Made by a program: the position numbers and the translations under genes | In this document: positions 10,012 to 20,352 of the stretch, piece by piece | How positions within the stretch are numbered: position 1 is the first letter of the stretch | Layout: each line of letters begins with the position of its first letter | The notes under the pieces: model-generated | Seen by the model: only the letters and a program-made list of their open reading frames with translations | Database searches by the model: none | Told to the model about the DNA's origin: nothing | From: Branchiostoma lanceolatum | Taxonomy: Eukaryota; Chordata; Leptocardii; Amphioxiformes; Branchiostomatidae | Assembly (NCBI RefSeq): GCF_035083965.1 | Contig: NC_089727.1 | Coordinates: 2,361,501 to 2,425,500, forward strand | Length of the DNA: 64,000 nt | Direction of reading: 5' to 3'

Positions 10012-10729
10012 AAACTAAAAACCTACTCTAAAGTCAAAACTGACTTCACATTGGAAAATTACCTTTCACCAATTCGTAATAAAACCTTTATAGGTAACAT
10101 AACTACTGCTTGGAAAAAAAGTCACAATATACCAGCCAAACAGAGACAATGTCCTTCATGTCAAGATAGCGTTGAAGATAAATATCATTTTCTAATGACA
10201 TGTCCCGTATTTACTGTAACGTTAGATAGACAAAAACCTATGAATCTGATCACTTGTTAATCCAGTAAACCCTTGCCAAGGACAAACACAGACATTTTCA
10301 ATCTACTTATGTCTTGCCCCGACACTGTATCCACGCACTTAGTCCAATATATAAAAAGAGGGAATGTATTATAATAGACAGAAACGTTTGACGTACATTA
10401 TGGCAATACGCAATTTACATTCTTGTAGTAGTAGTTTTTGTAGAATACACTAGTATGATATCTAATGTATTGCTTACTCTCCGAGCAGAGGAGGGGTTCC
10501 GGCTGGTTTTTGACGTGTTTTTAGGCGTTTTTGTCGGGATTTCTGCTTTGTCATTTTTTTTGTCTCTACAAACAAATAAAAATGACAAAGTAGAAAGCCC
10601 GACAAAAACGCCTAAAAACACGTCAAAAACCAGCCGGAACCCCTCCTCTGCTTGGAGAATATCATTGTTGCCATACATTGTGCCATGTACAATTGTCGAG
10701 CAATAAAGTTCATTCATTCATTCATCCGC
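10012..10729 (+). mobile_element. 5'-truncated LINE: ORF2 C-terminus, 3' UTR and CATT tail
   Basis: From about 10012 the + frame reads KLKTYSKVKTDF, LENYLSP and then a zinc-knuckle-like CPSCQDSVEDKYHF..TCP (C-x2-C-x8-H-x4-C), ending with TAA at 10258-10260. This is the C-terminus typical of deuterostome non-LTR reverse transcriptases. The 3' UTR runs to ACAATTGTCGAGCAATAAAG and a (CATT)n tail at 10711-10725. A foldback element (10477-10659) is inserted in the UTR. The tail overlaps the last codons of SDR-B on the other strand. Confidence 0.75.
10477..10659. mobile_element. Foldback MITE with CTCTCCRAGCAGAGG ends
   Basis: Two arms of about 80 bp are inverted copies (CCGGCTGGTTTTTGACGTG against CACGTCAAAAACCAGCCGG), joined by a T/A-rich loop. 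Apparent open frames in it on both strands are by-products of the palindrome. Related ends occur at 33567-33815. Confidence 0.85.
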
Positions 10730-13700
10730 ATTAAGGACGGCGTCTACAAGGCTAGGTAGGAAGGGTCGCAATTTCGCCAGAGGCGAGACCATGGACGGGT
10801 AGTAGATCTCGCGGGCGCGGGTCGCCCCGCCGCGGATGAGGGCCTGGGCTGTCTCGTTCATGGGCGCGGCCATCTCCAGCATCTCCTGTCCATTCTCCCT
10901 TTTCTGTAAAAAAGATTGTATCTGCTTTACTAGCCTGATTTAATCGCGCTTATAGCTAGGGTCGCATTTCCCAGCCGGGGCCCGACCGGGATGTTTGCGA
11001 AAACGAAAAATAAAATATGCATATCAAGAAAATACACAATTTCTAGTTAGGGGTAAATTTCTTACGTTTTGTGTCTTTTGTCTTTTATATCATACTTTTC
11101 GTTCCCGCAAGCTACCCGACCGGGCCCCGCTTTGGAAAAATGTGACCTAAGCATAACCGGTCGAGGGGAGGGGCCATTGCACCCCTGGACAGCTGGAGTT
11201 TGGGTTATGCAGATTACTGTTTTACTTCTTCTGGATCAAAGTTGAACTGACTTCCAAAGAATGTTTAGAATGCATTTTGAGTGTGCCGGTTGCGCCGCTG
11301 TCGAATATTTGAATACCGGGTTTATATGAAGATTACAGACCCACAAAAGCCCTCTGATTGGTCGACGACATCTGGCTATATGATAATATCCACAAAAATG
11401 GACCTACCCAAAAGTCATTCGAGATCAACGTTGTAATTTTGAACCCGAAAAAATTGACTTGCCCAAATTTTCGACTAATCAACTCCATTCTTTGTAAAGA
11501 AATGAGTAACCCACTGCTTCTGTTACGTCACGTTTTACAGATACGACGCGTGACTCGGTGATTGCTCATTCTTTGACAAAGACTTATCTTGAACAGTCGA
11601 AAATTTGGTCCAATTTTTTTTTTGCGTTGGAAATTGCAGTTCAACTTTAATCCAGAATGACTTATACCAACGAATATGCCCAGCATAAGGTTCATAAATA
11701 AACGTGACACAGAACAGTCTACCATACCTCATACATTTTCTCCACAATCGGCGTCCTTACGAAGCCCACAATAGCCAGGGTGACGGACACGTCCTGCTGA
11801 GCCTTCATCAGTTCCACACGGAGGGAGCTGAAGAATCCGTCCAGACCGAACTTCACGGCGGCGCCCCACGCCATGGTGGCGAAGGGAACTTTTCCTACAA
11901 ACGAGAGAGAGGACGATCAAAGGTGGGAGCAAAAAGCTAAGTGTTGACGTTGTCTGTCAACTTTGATGTTCGTGGAACACTGAGTGATGGTGATGGTCTG
12001 TGAATGTTATGTTTTTAGGCCCAGTCACATACAAGGTTACGGAGCTATCCGCCGACATGATCGGTCTACGACAACCCTTGACGTCAGATCAAGACAGCTG
12101 AATTTTACACGACACTCATCCACGACTTTCAGAATGTCCTTACGTAGTAAACCTTAGCCTCCACTAGGCCGTCCTACGGGCGTATGGATCTTAGAATTCG
12201 GCAGAAAAAGGAATATTTAGCCAGTAGAATGAGTCCAAGGTGACGATCACATGCAAATGAAACTCTGGCGAATATTCTCCCTATAGCCGGCGTAGTTAGT
12301 CTGGTAGGTAGGTAGGTTGGTTGGTTGGTTGGTTGGTAGTCGACGTGCTTACGCACAATCGGGGTTATACCGCCCCTTACGGGGTGACATACCTGGCTGA
12401 TACAAGACGGGGATGCACCAGTTTCCCGTAAGTCTGCTGGTAGAGACTAAGTAAACCTGTCGATTGTACTAAATGTACGACGTTTGTGTCAGGGCCCTTA
12501 CCATGAATACCGGACATGACCACGAGATGTCCTTTGCTCTCCTTCAGCAGAGGCAGGGCCAGGGAGGCCAGCCGGACGTAACTGACCAGGTTGACCTTCA
12601 AGTAGTCCACGAAGAAGTCGATGTCAGGGTCATCTTCCCAAGACGTCGTGCCGAACATCTCGTGAATGTTCTTCAAGTTCGACCCGTCATGGTTCAGGAC
12701 TAGATAGTCAAGATGCCCTGATAGAAACCAATTGTTAACGCTTGAAAGCCACTAGTAACATTTGGAAGCAAATGCATAATGTTTACCTTTACGTGGTCCA
12801 GCCTACAATTCATTGTTCTGTTTCCTTTACGAGTAACCATGGGGACAGCCACCTGTTCCAGGTCGTTGACCTTACTTGTTTGGAACGGAAAAAGAAGAAG
12901 AGGAATCCAAAAGGAGAATCTGAAAAGGAGAAGAAGAGGGAGAAGAAATGTAGGAAAAACAGCATGCTTTCCTTTCTCGAAGGTACCCCCACCAAAAGAA
13001 ATCAATAAAATCTATCACCGTCTTTACACAGTCATTTTCACCTGTTTGATATAAGTAATGACATGATAGTTTTATGTTTGATGATAATATCTACCGAATT
13101 TCTCCTTGGCTGTTTGAATGGTTCTCTCACAGTCCTCCGCCTTCCCCATGTCCCCGGCCACGTAGTGCGCCTCCTGGGCTCCCAGAGACTTCGCCTTCGC
13201 TACGACCTAGAAGGCGGAACTGAATTGTCGGTCAAATTTACAGTTGTCACAATACCAATGAGGATTTAATTAGATATTTAACTTAATGTGATCATTTATT
13301 AATACAAAAACGAAAGTCACACACAAGTGGAACAGGTGCAACAAAGTATAATTTCTTAATTAAATGATTTCTATATTGACATTATATAATTATATATTAT
13401 CCCACTTCTGACACCATGTCAGGGGTCCTATCTGAGACAGAAATGTTCTTATATCGCTAGCCTCCGTTGCAGGCTTCTTCACGGCGATTTTTAAACTTAT
13501 CGGGGCCAGAATCTTTGGCTGGGGGCCGTATTTGCTTGAGGCCCCGACGGTATCAGTTTGGGATACGGTCCCCTAGCAGTATTATATCGCTGGGTTGTGT
13601 TCCTAGCTGAAAACGCGAATGCTTTATTTACTCATTCCCTCATCAGATGTTCATGCGCATGTGAGAGTCTGAATCTTCTCCTTAGGGGTCTCTCGTACCC

Positions 13701-14783
13701 ATGCATGTTATTCTACGTCAGCTCATCAAAATAAATCACTTGCTACAGATATTCTCACCTCCTTCAGCCTGTTCTCCCTCCTGGCTGTGATGAGGATCTT
13801 TGCTCCCAGCCGGGCGTACTGGTACGCCATCTCTTCGCCGATACCGGTACTGCAGCCCGTGATGACGACCGTGGCCCCCCGCAGAGACTCTTAAAATCAT
13901 AGACGTCGTTTTTATTAATTAAACTGCATTTCATATCATGATTAGGCTTCCAACATTATCATTCTGTGCAGTTTGGTTATCAATGTCTCACGTGAGAGTA
14001 GGTGTTAGCTACATTTAAATGTATCTCCATTGTAAATATGAATGTTAACTTCTTAACTCAATACCTTACCGATTGTGTGTTTAACGTAATGATCACGTCC
14101 CCCCCCCCCCCCCGTTAGCCCTTACAAATAGCTTTCGCTAGTTGGGCAACCCTGGCATTTAGATACGCTGTACATGCTAAACCAATAAGTAAATTAGCTA
14201 CCAGCGTGTTCTTTTGAACAAGCAAATTGCTAACTTTCACCCATGACATGTTAAGATAACCAAATATTAAACTCTATCGCATGGGAGGTAGAGTCAGAGA
14301 AAGTCAATGCATTCATGTATACAAAATAGTGACCAGCCCCTCCAGCATTTGCTACACTATGTAATCGAACACCACAGGGTGTCTGCTACTTTACCAGTAG
14401 CCATGGAGACAGCCCGGCTCTGGTCCTACAGGTCGTTGACCTTATTTGTTTGGAACGGAAGAAGAGGAAGAAATAGTATAGCTTAGAGCATTGCTAAAGG
14501 ACAGACTACTTGAAGTGTTTCTTAATGATAACATACAAAAAACGCTGAGCCTCCTATTCCTCAGCTCGTTCTAGTTACTTGCCTACCAACACGTATAGGG
14601 TCACAGTCAGGGAAGGAAAGACAGTGTGGCACACGGACGTCGATTTGCAACATTGTAAACTAGATTGAGACTATATTATGTTGAATCTTTACCTGGATCG
14701 AAGCCATCATCGTAGTTCCAGTAGACCCCCAGCCCAACCGCAGCCAACACTACCACAAGACTGGCCCACGCAAGACGCGACAT
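10718..14783 (-). CDS. SDR copy B, 11-beta-HSD1-like, catalytic Ser and Tyr replaced
   Basis: Six exons: 14693-14783, 13759-13889, 13095-13206, 12502-12717, 11728-11894 and 10718-10903. 300 residues, with splice phases as in copy A. Exon 1 has one extra Asp codon (NYDDGFDP). Anchor about residues 4-22, TGCSTGIG at 41-48, active-site Asn in YLKVN. Gly181 (MSGIHG) stands where the catalytic Ser belongs, Gly194 (WGAAVK) where the Tyr belongs, and Lys198 is kept. Exon 2 uses TTTTAAG as its acceptor instead of the CAG of the sister copies, but AG is intact. The C-terminus (NADE, stop) and its TGA lie in the CATT tail of an antisense LINE, so the original C-terminus was replaced. Coding is otherwise intact. 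As with A and C, SDR catalysis is not expected. Confidence 0.87.
12155..12310. mobile_element. MITE of the TAGCCTCCAC family in SDR-B intron 4
   Basis: Starts TAGCCTCCACTAGGCC, continues with TTAGAATTCGGCAGAAAAAG and ends with CTCCCTATAGCCGGCGTAG followed by TTAGTCTGGTAG. Relatives are at 30447, 32282, 32485, 34853, 46222 and 55585. Confidence 0.7.
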
Positions 14784-14873
14784 GATGCAGGTTTATCGAG
14801 CAGCAAAACAGGTGGTTTACACGAGACACAAAACAGGTGGTCGCACGAGAGGGTGTAACCGGGTCAGAGGCTA

Positions 14874-14899
14874 CACTTCCGCGTCTCGTTCCCAGGATC
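14874..14899 (-). promoter_or_regulatory. Conserved upstream element of SDR-B
   Basis: ACTTCCGCGTCTCGTTC then CCAGGATC, 91 nt before the ATG. It is the cleanest copy of the element shared by SDR-A, B and C. On the gene strand it holds CGCGGAAGTG, an ETS-like core. Confidence 0.45.
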
Positions 14900-15196
14900 T
14901 CTATCGTACACACATTACACCGTTTGGCCAACGTGGAGTTTTCTAATAGACATAGTAAGGTGTAAACCAGTAAGTCTTCCGGTAAGTTTTGGTAGTCTAT
15001 ATTTTGCAGTTCAAGTCCGTGTTCTTCCCCCTTTTCTGCGAAGACTTCGCCTCGTCCGACCGGCTGCAGTACCGTTATCAATCGCTATCACACGTCGGGC
15101 GCTATTATACATTGGCGTATACGCTAGATCATATATGACATTATTATTATACGCTACCATACATTGCTCTCATCAGCAGAGATAACCAATGGTGGG

Positions 15197-15362
15197 AAGT
15201 GTAGTCTTCTGAGTTCTGACCAATAGCAGGTCAGGATTATTTCCAATTGGCCAATCGCAGACCAGCATTGTTTTCACCGATGGTGGGTGAGTCGATTGTC
15301 TTTGGCCCGATTTCCACACAAGTTTTAAGAGTCGACTCGGGGCTTTGGGCTGCTCAAAAGTA
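15197..15362. repeat. Upstream segment shared by SDR-B and SDR-C
   Basis: Phrases such as CCAATCGCAGACCAGCAT, GACTCGGGGCT and TTTGGGCTGCTCAA recur in order at 19282-19455 upstream of SDR-C, including CCAAT boxes. The duplication unit therefore included more than 600 bp of 5' flank. Confidence 0.7.
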
Positions 15363-15414
15363 CCGCTACTTGAGTGTAATCCCCAAGCCGGTCTAGCGAT
15401 TACAAAGACCATAT

Positions 15415-15590
15415 CCAACTGGCAAAAAGGAGTTTTTATTGGTTGCAAATTGGATAAGGCCTCTGCAACCGTTCGATCTGCTTGGATGAGGACCTTTGCT
15501 CCTAATCTTCAAGCAGATCTAACGGTTACAATAAAAACTCCTTTTGCCAGTTGGATACGGTCTTTGCAACCGTTAGATCTGCTTGGAGAT
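15415..15590. mobile_element. Small foldback element upstream of the SDR relic
   Basis: CCAACTGGCAAAAAGGAG (15415) is inverted at 15538-15555 as CTCCTTTTGCCAGTTGG. An inner pair, AACCGTTCGATCTGCTTGG and CAAGCAGATCTAACGGTT, is also inverted. The motif ATCTGCTTGGAGATTA recurs near 15587, 27468 and 30652 as an element end. Confidence 0.6.
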
Positions 15591-15593
15591 TAC

Positions 15594-15684
15594 TTTGCTC
15601 CCAGCCGGGGGTACTGGTACGCCATCTCTTTGCCAATACCGGTACTGCAGCCCGTGATGACGACTGTTGCACCGCGCATTGTAT
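15594..15684 (-). pseudogene. Relic of SDR exon 2 (fifth copy)
   Basis: On the minus strand, after a CCAG acceptor, the frame reads ATVVITGCSTGIGKEM and YQYPRLGAK and then hits TAA, where intact copies continue ILITARRENR. One Ala codon has become Pro. There is no exon 1 or exons 3-6 nearby. The flank matches sequence upstream of SDR-A (8955-9130), so an internal deletion joined exon 2 to the gene's 5' flank. Confidence 0.85.
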
Positions 15685-16077
15685 CTGGAAAGAACAGACG
15701 TCGTTTTGTCTATGCTGCATTTTCTATATTCGGCATCACAGTCAATAAGTACATGTATGTTATAAGATTCCACTGCATTCGGTACAATTCCCAAGTATAC
15801 TGATGAAATTGCACTGTATTTAATGACATTTCTAAGAATACAATTCCACTGTATTTTGCACAATTATTAAGTATGATCATAATGAAAGTCCACTGCATTC
15901 GGTACGTTTGATGAAATTGCACTGTATTTGGTAAAATTGCTAGATTGCTGGTGAATAACAACAAACAACAAGAACGTAAAGCTAAAAAGACTGGCACGGG
16001 AAGCGACCGAGGGAGCATCTCGTTAAAACTGTCTGTTAGTAACAATTGGAAGCGCTTGGGGGGAAGCAGCATTTTTT

Positions 16078-19000
16078 TTACACCTCCATCTTCAACATGA
16101 GGGTGTCTACAAGGTTAGGAATGAAGGCTCGCAGTTTGGCCAGAGGCCAGACCATGGACGGGTAGTAGACCTCGCGGGCGCGGGTCGCCCCGCCGCGGAT
16201 GAGGGCCTGGGCTGTCTCGTTGATGGGCGCGGCCATCTTTAGAATCTCCTCTCCATCCTCCCTTTTCTGGAAAAAGAAATTGAATCCGTTTTACTTCTTC
16301 TGGATCAAAGTTGAATTGCAATTGCCGACAAAAAATTAACCTACCCAAAATTAATTCTAGATCAAAGTTGAACTGTAACTCCCTCACATCATGTCCGAGC
16401 TGGAGTCGACCCTAGGATCGAACCCCAGGATCCACGGAATTTGATCTAGATGAGATGGCGAAGCAGCGGGGTTGCGTGATGCTAGGGTCACATTTCCAAT
16501 GCGGGGCCCGGCCAGGTAGCTTGTGGGAATGAAAAATACTATATAAAAGACAACAAAACTTACCCCTTACCATAAATTATGTATATTCTTGATACGCCTT
16601 TTTATTCTTTGTTTTCTCAAAAAGCCCGGTTGGGCCCCGGCTTGGAAATGTGACCCTAGCATAACCGCTTGCGTCACGGGGACGGTTCAGAATTACAGTA
16701 CAGTCTACCATACCTCATACATTTTCTCTGCCATCGGTGTTCTTATGAAGCCCACAATAGCGAGAGTGACGGACACGTCCTGCTGAGCCTTCATCAGTTC
16801 CACACGGAGGGAGCTAAAGAACCCGTCCAACGCGAACTTCACGGCCGAGCCCCACGCCAGGGTGGCGAAGGGAACTTTTCCTACAAACGAGAGTGGGAAC
16901 GATCAAAGGTGGGAATAAAACTGTATTGTTGTCGGTGACATACCGGTATTTATACCCGCGTGAAATACCGAACGCTGACAATACCGAAAAAAAATCGATT
17001 GATTGTGAAAGATACTGGGCTCCAGATCTACAGGTGCCTGGAAAGAGTAGAAATTGGCCAAATAGACAGATAACATGCCAGTGGAGTTAGCCGACCGGAC
17101 AGTACAGTTTGTTCAGGAATAGGCAAACTGTACTCCCGGCCGGTAAATTTCTCTGGCATATTATTTGTCTATTTAGCCAATTGCCACTCTATTCGGTCAC
17201 CTCTGGAGCATGATATAGATACATGCATCAAGTTTTACGCGCGTTATACAATATTTTTGTGGCGTAGGATTTTCAGCGACGTTATGACAGGGCTAACAAG
17301 GTTGACAAGGATCTACAGGAACCCGTACCGTCCACGATAGTTAGATTTTGCGCGACACATCCGCGACTTTCCTAAGAATTTTCTGTCGCAAACCGGTCGT
17401 GCGACGAACCCTTACCATGCACACCCGACATGACCACGAGGTGTCCCTTGCTCTCCTTCAGCAGTGGTAAGGCCAGGGAGGCCAACCGGACGTAACTGAT
17501 CAGGTTGACGTGCAGGTAGTCCACGAAGAAGGGGATGTCAGGGTCGTCCTCCCAAGACGTTTTACCGAACATCTCGTGGATGTTCTTCAGGTTTGAACCG
17601 TCGTGGTTAAGAACTAGATAGTCAAGACGCCCTGAAATACATCAATTGTTAACGCTAGAAAGGTAACATTTGCAAGCAAATGTATAATGTTTACCTTTAC
17701 ATGGTCAAGCCTACAAACCAGTGTTCTGTTTACTTTACCAGTAACCATAGGGATAGACACCTGGCCTGTTCCAGGTCGTTGACCTTATTTAGTTGTTTCA
17801 TTTAATGAGAAAACATTGATATCTACCGAATTTCTCCTTGGCTGTTTGAATGGTTCTCTCACAGTCCTCCGCCTTCCCCATGTCCCCGGCCACGTAGTGC
17901 GCCTCCTGGGCACCCAGAGACTTCGCCTTCGCTACGACCTGGGGGGGGGGGTGTATGGGGGACAGAACGGTCGGTCAAATTTACAACTGTCACAGCGTTT
18001 GACAATGAGGGTAAAAACATGTGACGTCATATGGTGATTTATTAATACAAACATGACATAAACGTCGCACATGAAAGTGAGACAGATTATTTCCATGTGG
18101 TCATATTGTTCTATAGCATCCCACTACTGATACCATGTTACGAGTCCTGTCTGATCTTGGAATGGTCTTCTACCGCTGGGTAGTACCACTAGTGAATAAC
18201 TCCATTAAGCATTGATGCAGTTTCTGTTGCTTTATTCACTCAGAGGTCTCTTGTATGCATGCATGTTTGTCTACGTTACCTCATTAATATCAACCACTTG
18301 ACACATTGATATATTTTCACCTCCTTCAGCCTGTTCTCCCTCCTGGCTGTGATGAGGATCCTTGCTCCCAGGCGGGCGTACTGGTACGCCATCTCTTCGC
18401 CGATGCCGGTACTGCAGCCCGTGATGACGACCGTAGCCCCCCGAAGAGACTCTGGAAATCATAGATGTCGTTTTTATCAAACTGCATTTCTTTTTATGAT
18501 TAGGCTACCATGCTTACAGCATAATTATTCTGTGCAGTTTAATTATCTATTAGTGTCACCTAAGAGTAAGAGTTAGCTTACCTTTAACGTTAGCTACCAG
18601 CATGTAATGTTCTTGAGAACAAGCAAATGATTAACTTTCGCCCATTACGTGTCAAGATAATCGAAGATCAAGGTCCAACTTATGGTGGTACAGTCGGAGA
18701 ACTATCGTTGAGTGGAATTCATTACCACCGAGTACAGTAGGAAAGTTCTCACTAGACAGCTTTAAACAACGCTTGCAGCTAGATATTCGAAGGTTAGGTG
18801 TGACGGTGCAATACAACCACTTGCTGCTGTGCCGCGTGCATGCAAAGCTGGTGTGTTACGTTACAAGGATTGCCATGGGAGCACGTGCCTACTAACACGT
18901 GTTGGGTTTTAGAGAAGGTGAAATAGTATTGTAAGACTTGCGAGATTGTATTAAAATAAGAATAAGACTGTAACGTGAACGTTAGTACGTCAAATCTTAC

Positions 19001-19088
19001 CTGGATCGAAGTCATCGTAGTTCCAGTAGACCCCCAGCCCAACCGCAGCCAACACTACCACAAGACTGACCCACGCTAGACGAGACAT
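16078..19088 (-). CDS. SDR copy C, 11-beta-HSD1-like, catalytic Ser and Tyr replaced
   Basis: Six exons: 19001-19088, 18321-18451, 17827-17938, 17416-17631, 16714-16880 and 16078-16266. 300 residues with an uninterrupted frame. Anchor about residues 4-22, TGCSTGIG at 40-47, Asn in YLHVN kept. Gly180 (MSGVHG) replaces the catalytic Ser, Gly193 (WGSAVK) replaces the Tyr, and Lys197 remains. It is closest to copy B in exons 4-6 (shared MSG, KVPFAT, EKMYE, RGGATRARE), so B and C are probably the youngest pair. The exon 3 acceptor has a pure C tract before CAG. Residue Pro in DPDIPFF is unique to this copy. Intact frame and splice sites argue for an expressed, non-catalytic protein; the function is unknown. 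Confidence 0.88.
17010..17211. mobile_element. Foldback MITE (AGTAGAAATTGGCCAAATAGA family) in SDR-C intron 4
   Basis: GCTCCAGATCTACAGGTGCC and AGAGTAGAAATTGGCCAAAT on the left are mirrored on the right by CTATTTAGCCAATTGCCACT and CACCTCTGGAGC. This is a diverged member of the family best seen at 27260 and 34888. Confidence 0.7.
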
Positions 19089-19184
19089 GGTGCAGGTTTT
19101 AATATCGATTGAGTACCTACACTGGCGCGGTTCGCACGAGACACGCGATTTGCACACAAGAGGGCTGAACAAGGTCAAAGGCAA

Positions 19185-19210
19185 TACTTCCGCGTCTCGT
19201 TCTCAGGATC
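19185..19210 (-). promoter_or_regulatory. Conserved upstream element of SDR-C
   Basis: TACTTCCGCGTCTCGTTC then TCAGGATC, 97 nt before the ATG. Same block and near-identical distance as in copies A and B. Gene strand CGCGGAAGTA. Confidence 0.4.
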
Positions 19211-20248
19211 TATGTTTTGCAGGTCAATTCTGTGTTCTTCGCTTTTCTGCGAAAACGTCAACAAATGATGGGAAGTGCATTTTTTTCTGACCAATGGCAC
19301 GTCAGGATTCTTTTCAATGGACCAATCGCAGACCAGCATCTGTGGTGGGCAGACCTTTATGAGACTTGACGGGTCGATTATCTTTGGCACGATTTACACA
19401 CATGTTTTCGAAGTTGACTCGGGGCTGTGTCAGCTGCTTTGGGCTGCTCAAGTGGAGTTTTCCTACTAGAACTCAAGTCGTCTCAAAAACGCGTGTGTAC
19501 ACCCAGCCTTTAATTCGATTCGTCATCCACGGAATACTGTGTACGTCTTTTTTAAATGCCTTCTTAGTTCGCGAGGATTTAATTTCGTCGTAGATAGATA
19601 GATAATCGAGTGATCGTGGTGGTTTTGAGTTCGTGATAGTGTTTTAGTGTCACATACTCAAACTGCTATAGTAATGGAAACACCCGTAAGCCAGTCGGGA
19701 ACCATCAACTAGCGACTCGTTAAGGTAGCTGCAGACGGACAGTACAGAGTTTCGGCAGTGCTGGCGTGATCATCAACTGCCACTGATCTGAATTAAGGAT
19801 TTGACTTGGATTCACATTCTTGATAGAGATGTATTCAATTTTCGACCATAATAGGTGCCTCCAACACATCGTAATAATAAATTAATGAATAAAGACCTTT
19901 ATTGCACACACATACCCACTGGGTTCAGTACAGGTCACAACAGAAAATATCAGTCTACAAACACATAAATACAATGACAAGCAAGCACTAGTCTAATAAT
20001 TATATGAATTTGGCCTCTTCTCGCTTCTTAGTAATGGTGTAAGTATAGGTGCTTAATCATCAAGGGTTTGTCTAAAGCCATTAGAAATATGAACTTTTCC
20101 GTGTTGCTAAGGTGTATAGAATAGGGAAACATACATTGCATTAGTTTATAAAGCTCACCTCTCTCTTCGTTGTATAGACTACATTCTACTACAAAGTGTT
20201 GCTAATGTATAGTACGTACTTGTAGCGAGAGAGAGAGAGAGAGAGAGT

Positions 20249-20287
<39 letters not shown>

Positions 20288-20352
20288 AGGGAGCAAAATG
20301 CTTTATTTCGTCCGTGATGAAGTAAAATTGAGATCTTCTCATAATCAGTTAG
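19211..20352. other. Spacer between SDR-C and SDR-D
   Basis: Holds the duplicated SDR upstream region (to about 19460), a segment (about 19640-19880) paralogous to 27485-27960, a LINE-like tail in reverse (CCTTTATTGCACACACATAC near 19889) and a GA microsatellite. No gene seen. Confidence 0.6.
20228..20292. repeat. GA microsatellite
   Basis: (GA)n with few interruptions, then GGGA units. It lies about 60 bp 3' of the SDR-D stop on the gene's strand. Confidence 0.95.

Noticed and set aside
10415-10717. Open frames on both strands with matching FRLVFDVFLGVFVG peptides
   Set aside because: They are translations of the two arms of a palindromic MITE, not genes.
5530-19088. Treating SDR copies A, B and C as pseudogenes because catalytic residues are missing
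   Set aside because: All six exons, phases, splice sites and lengths are intact in each copy, which argues for functional proteins.
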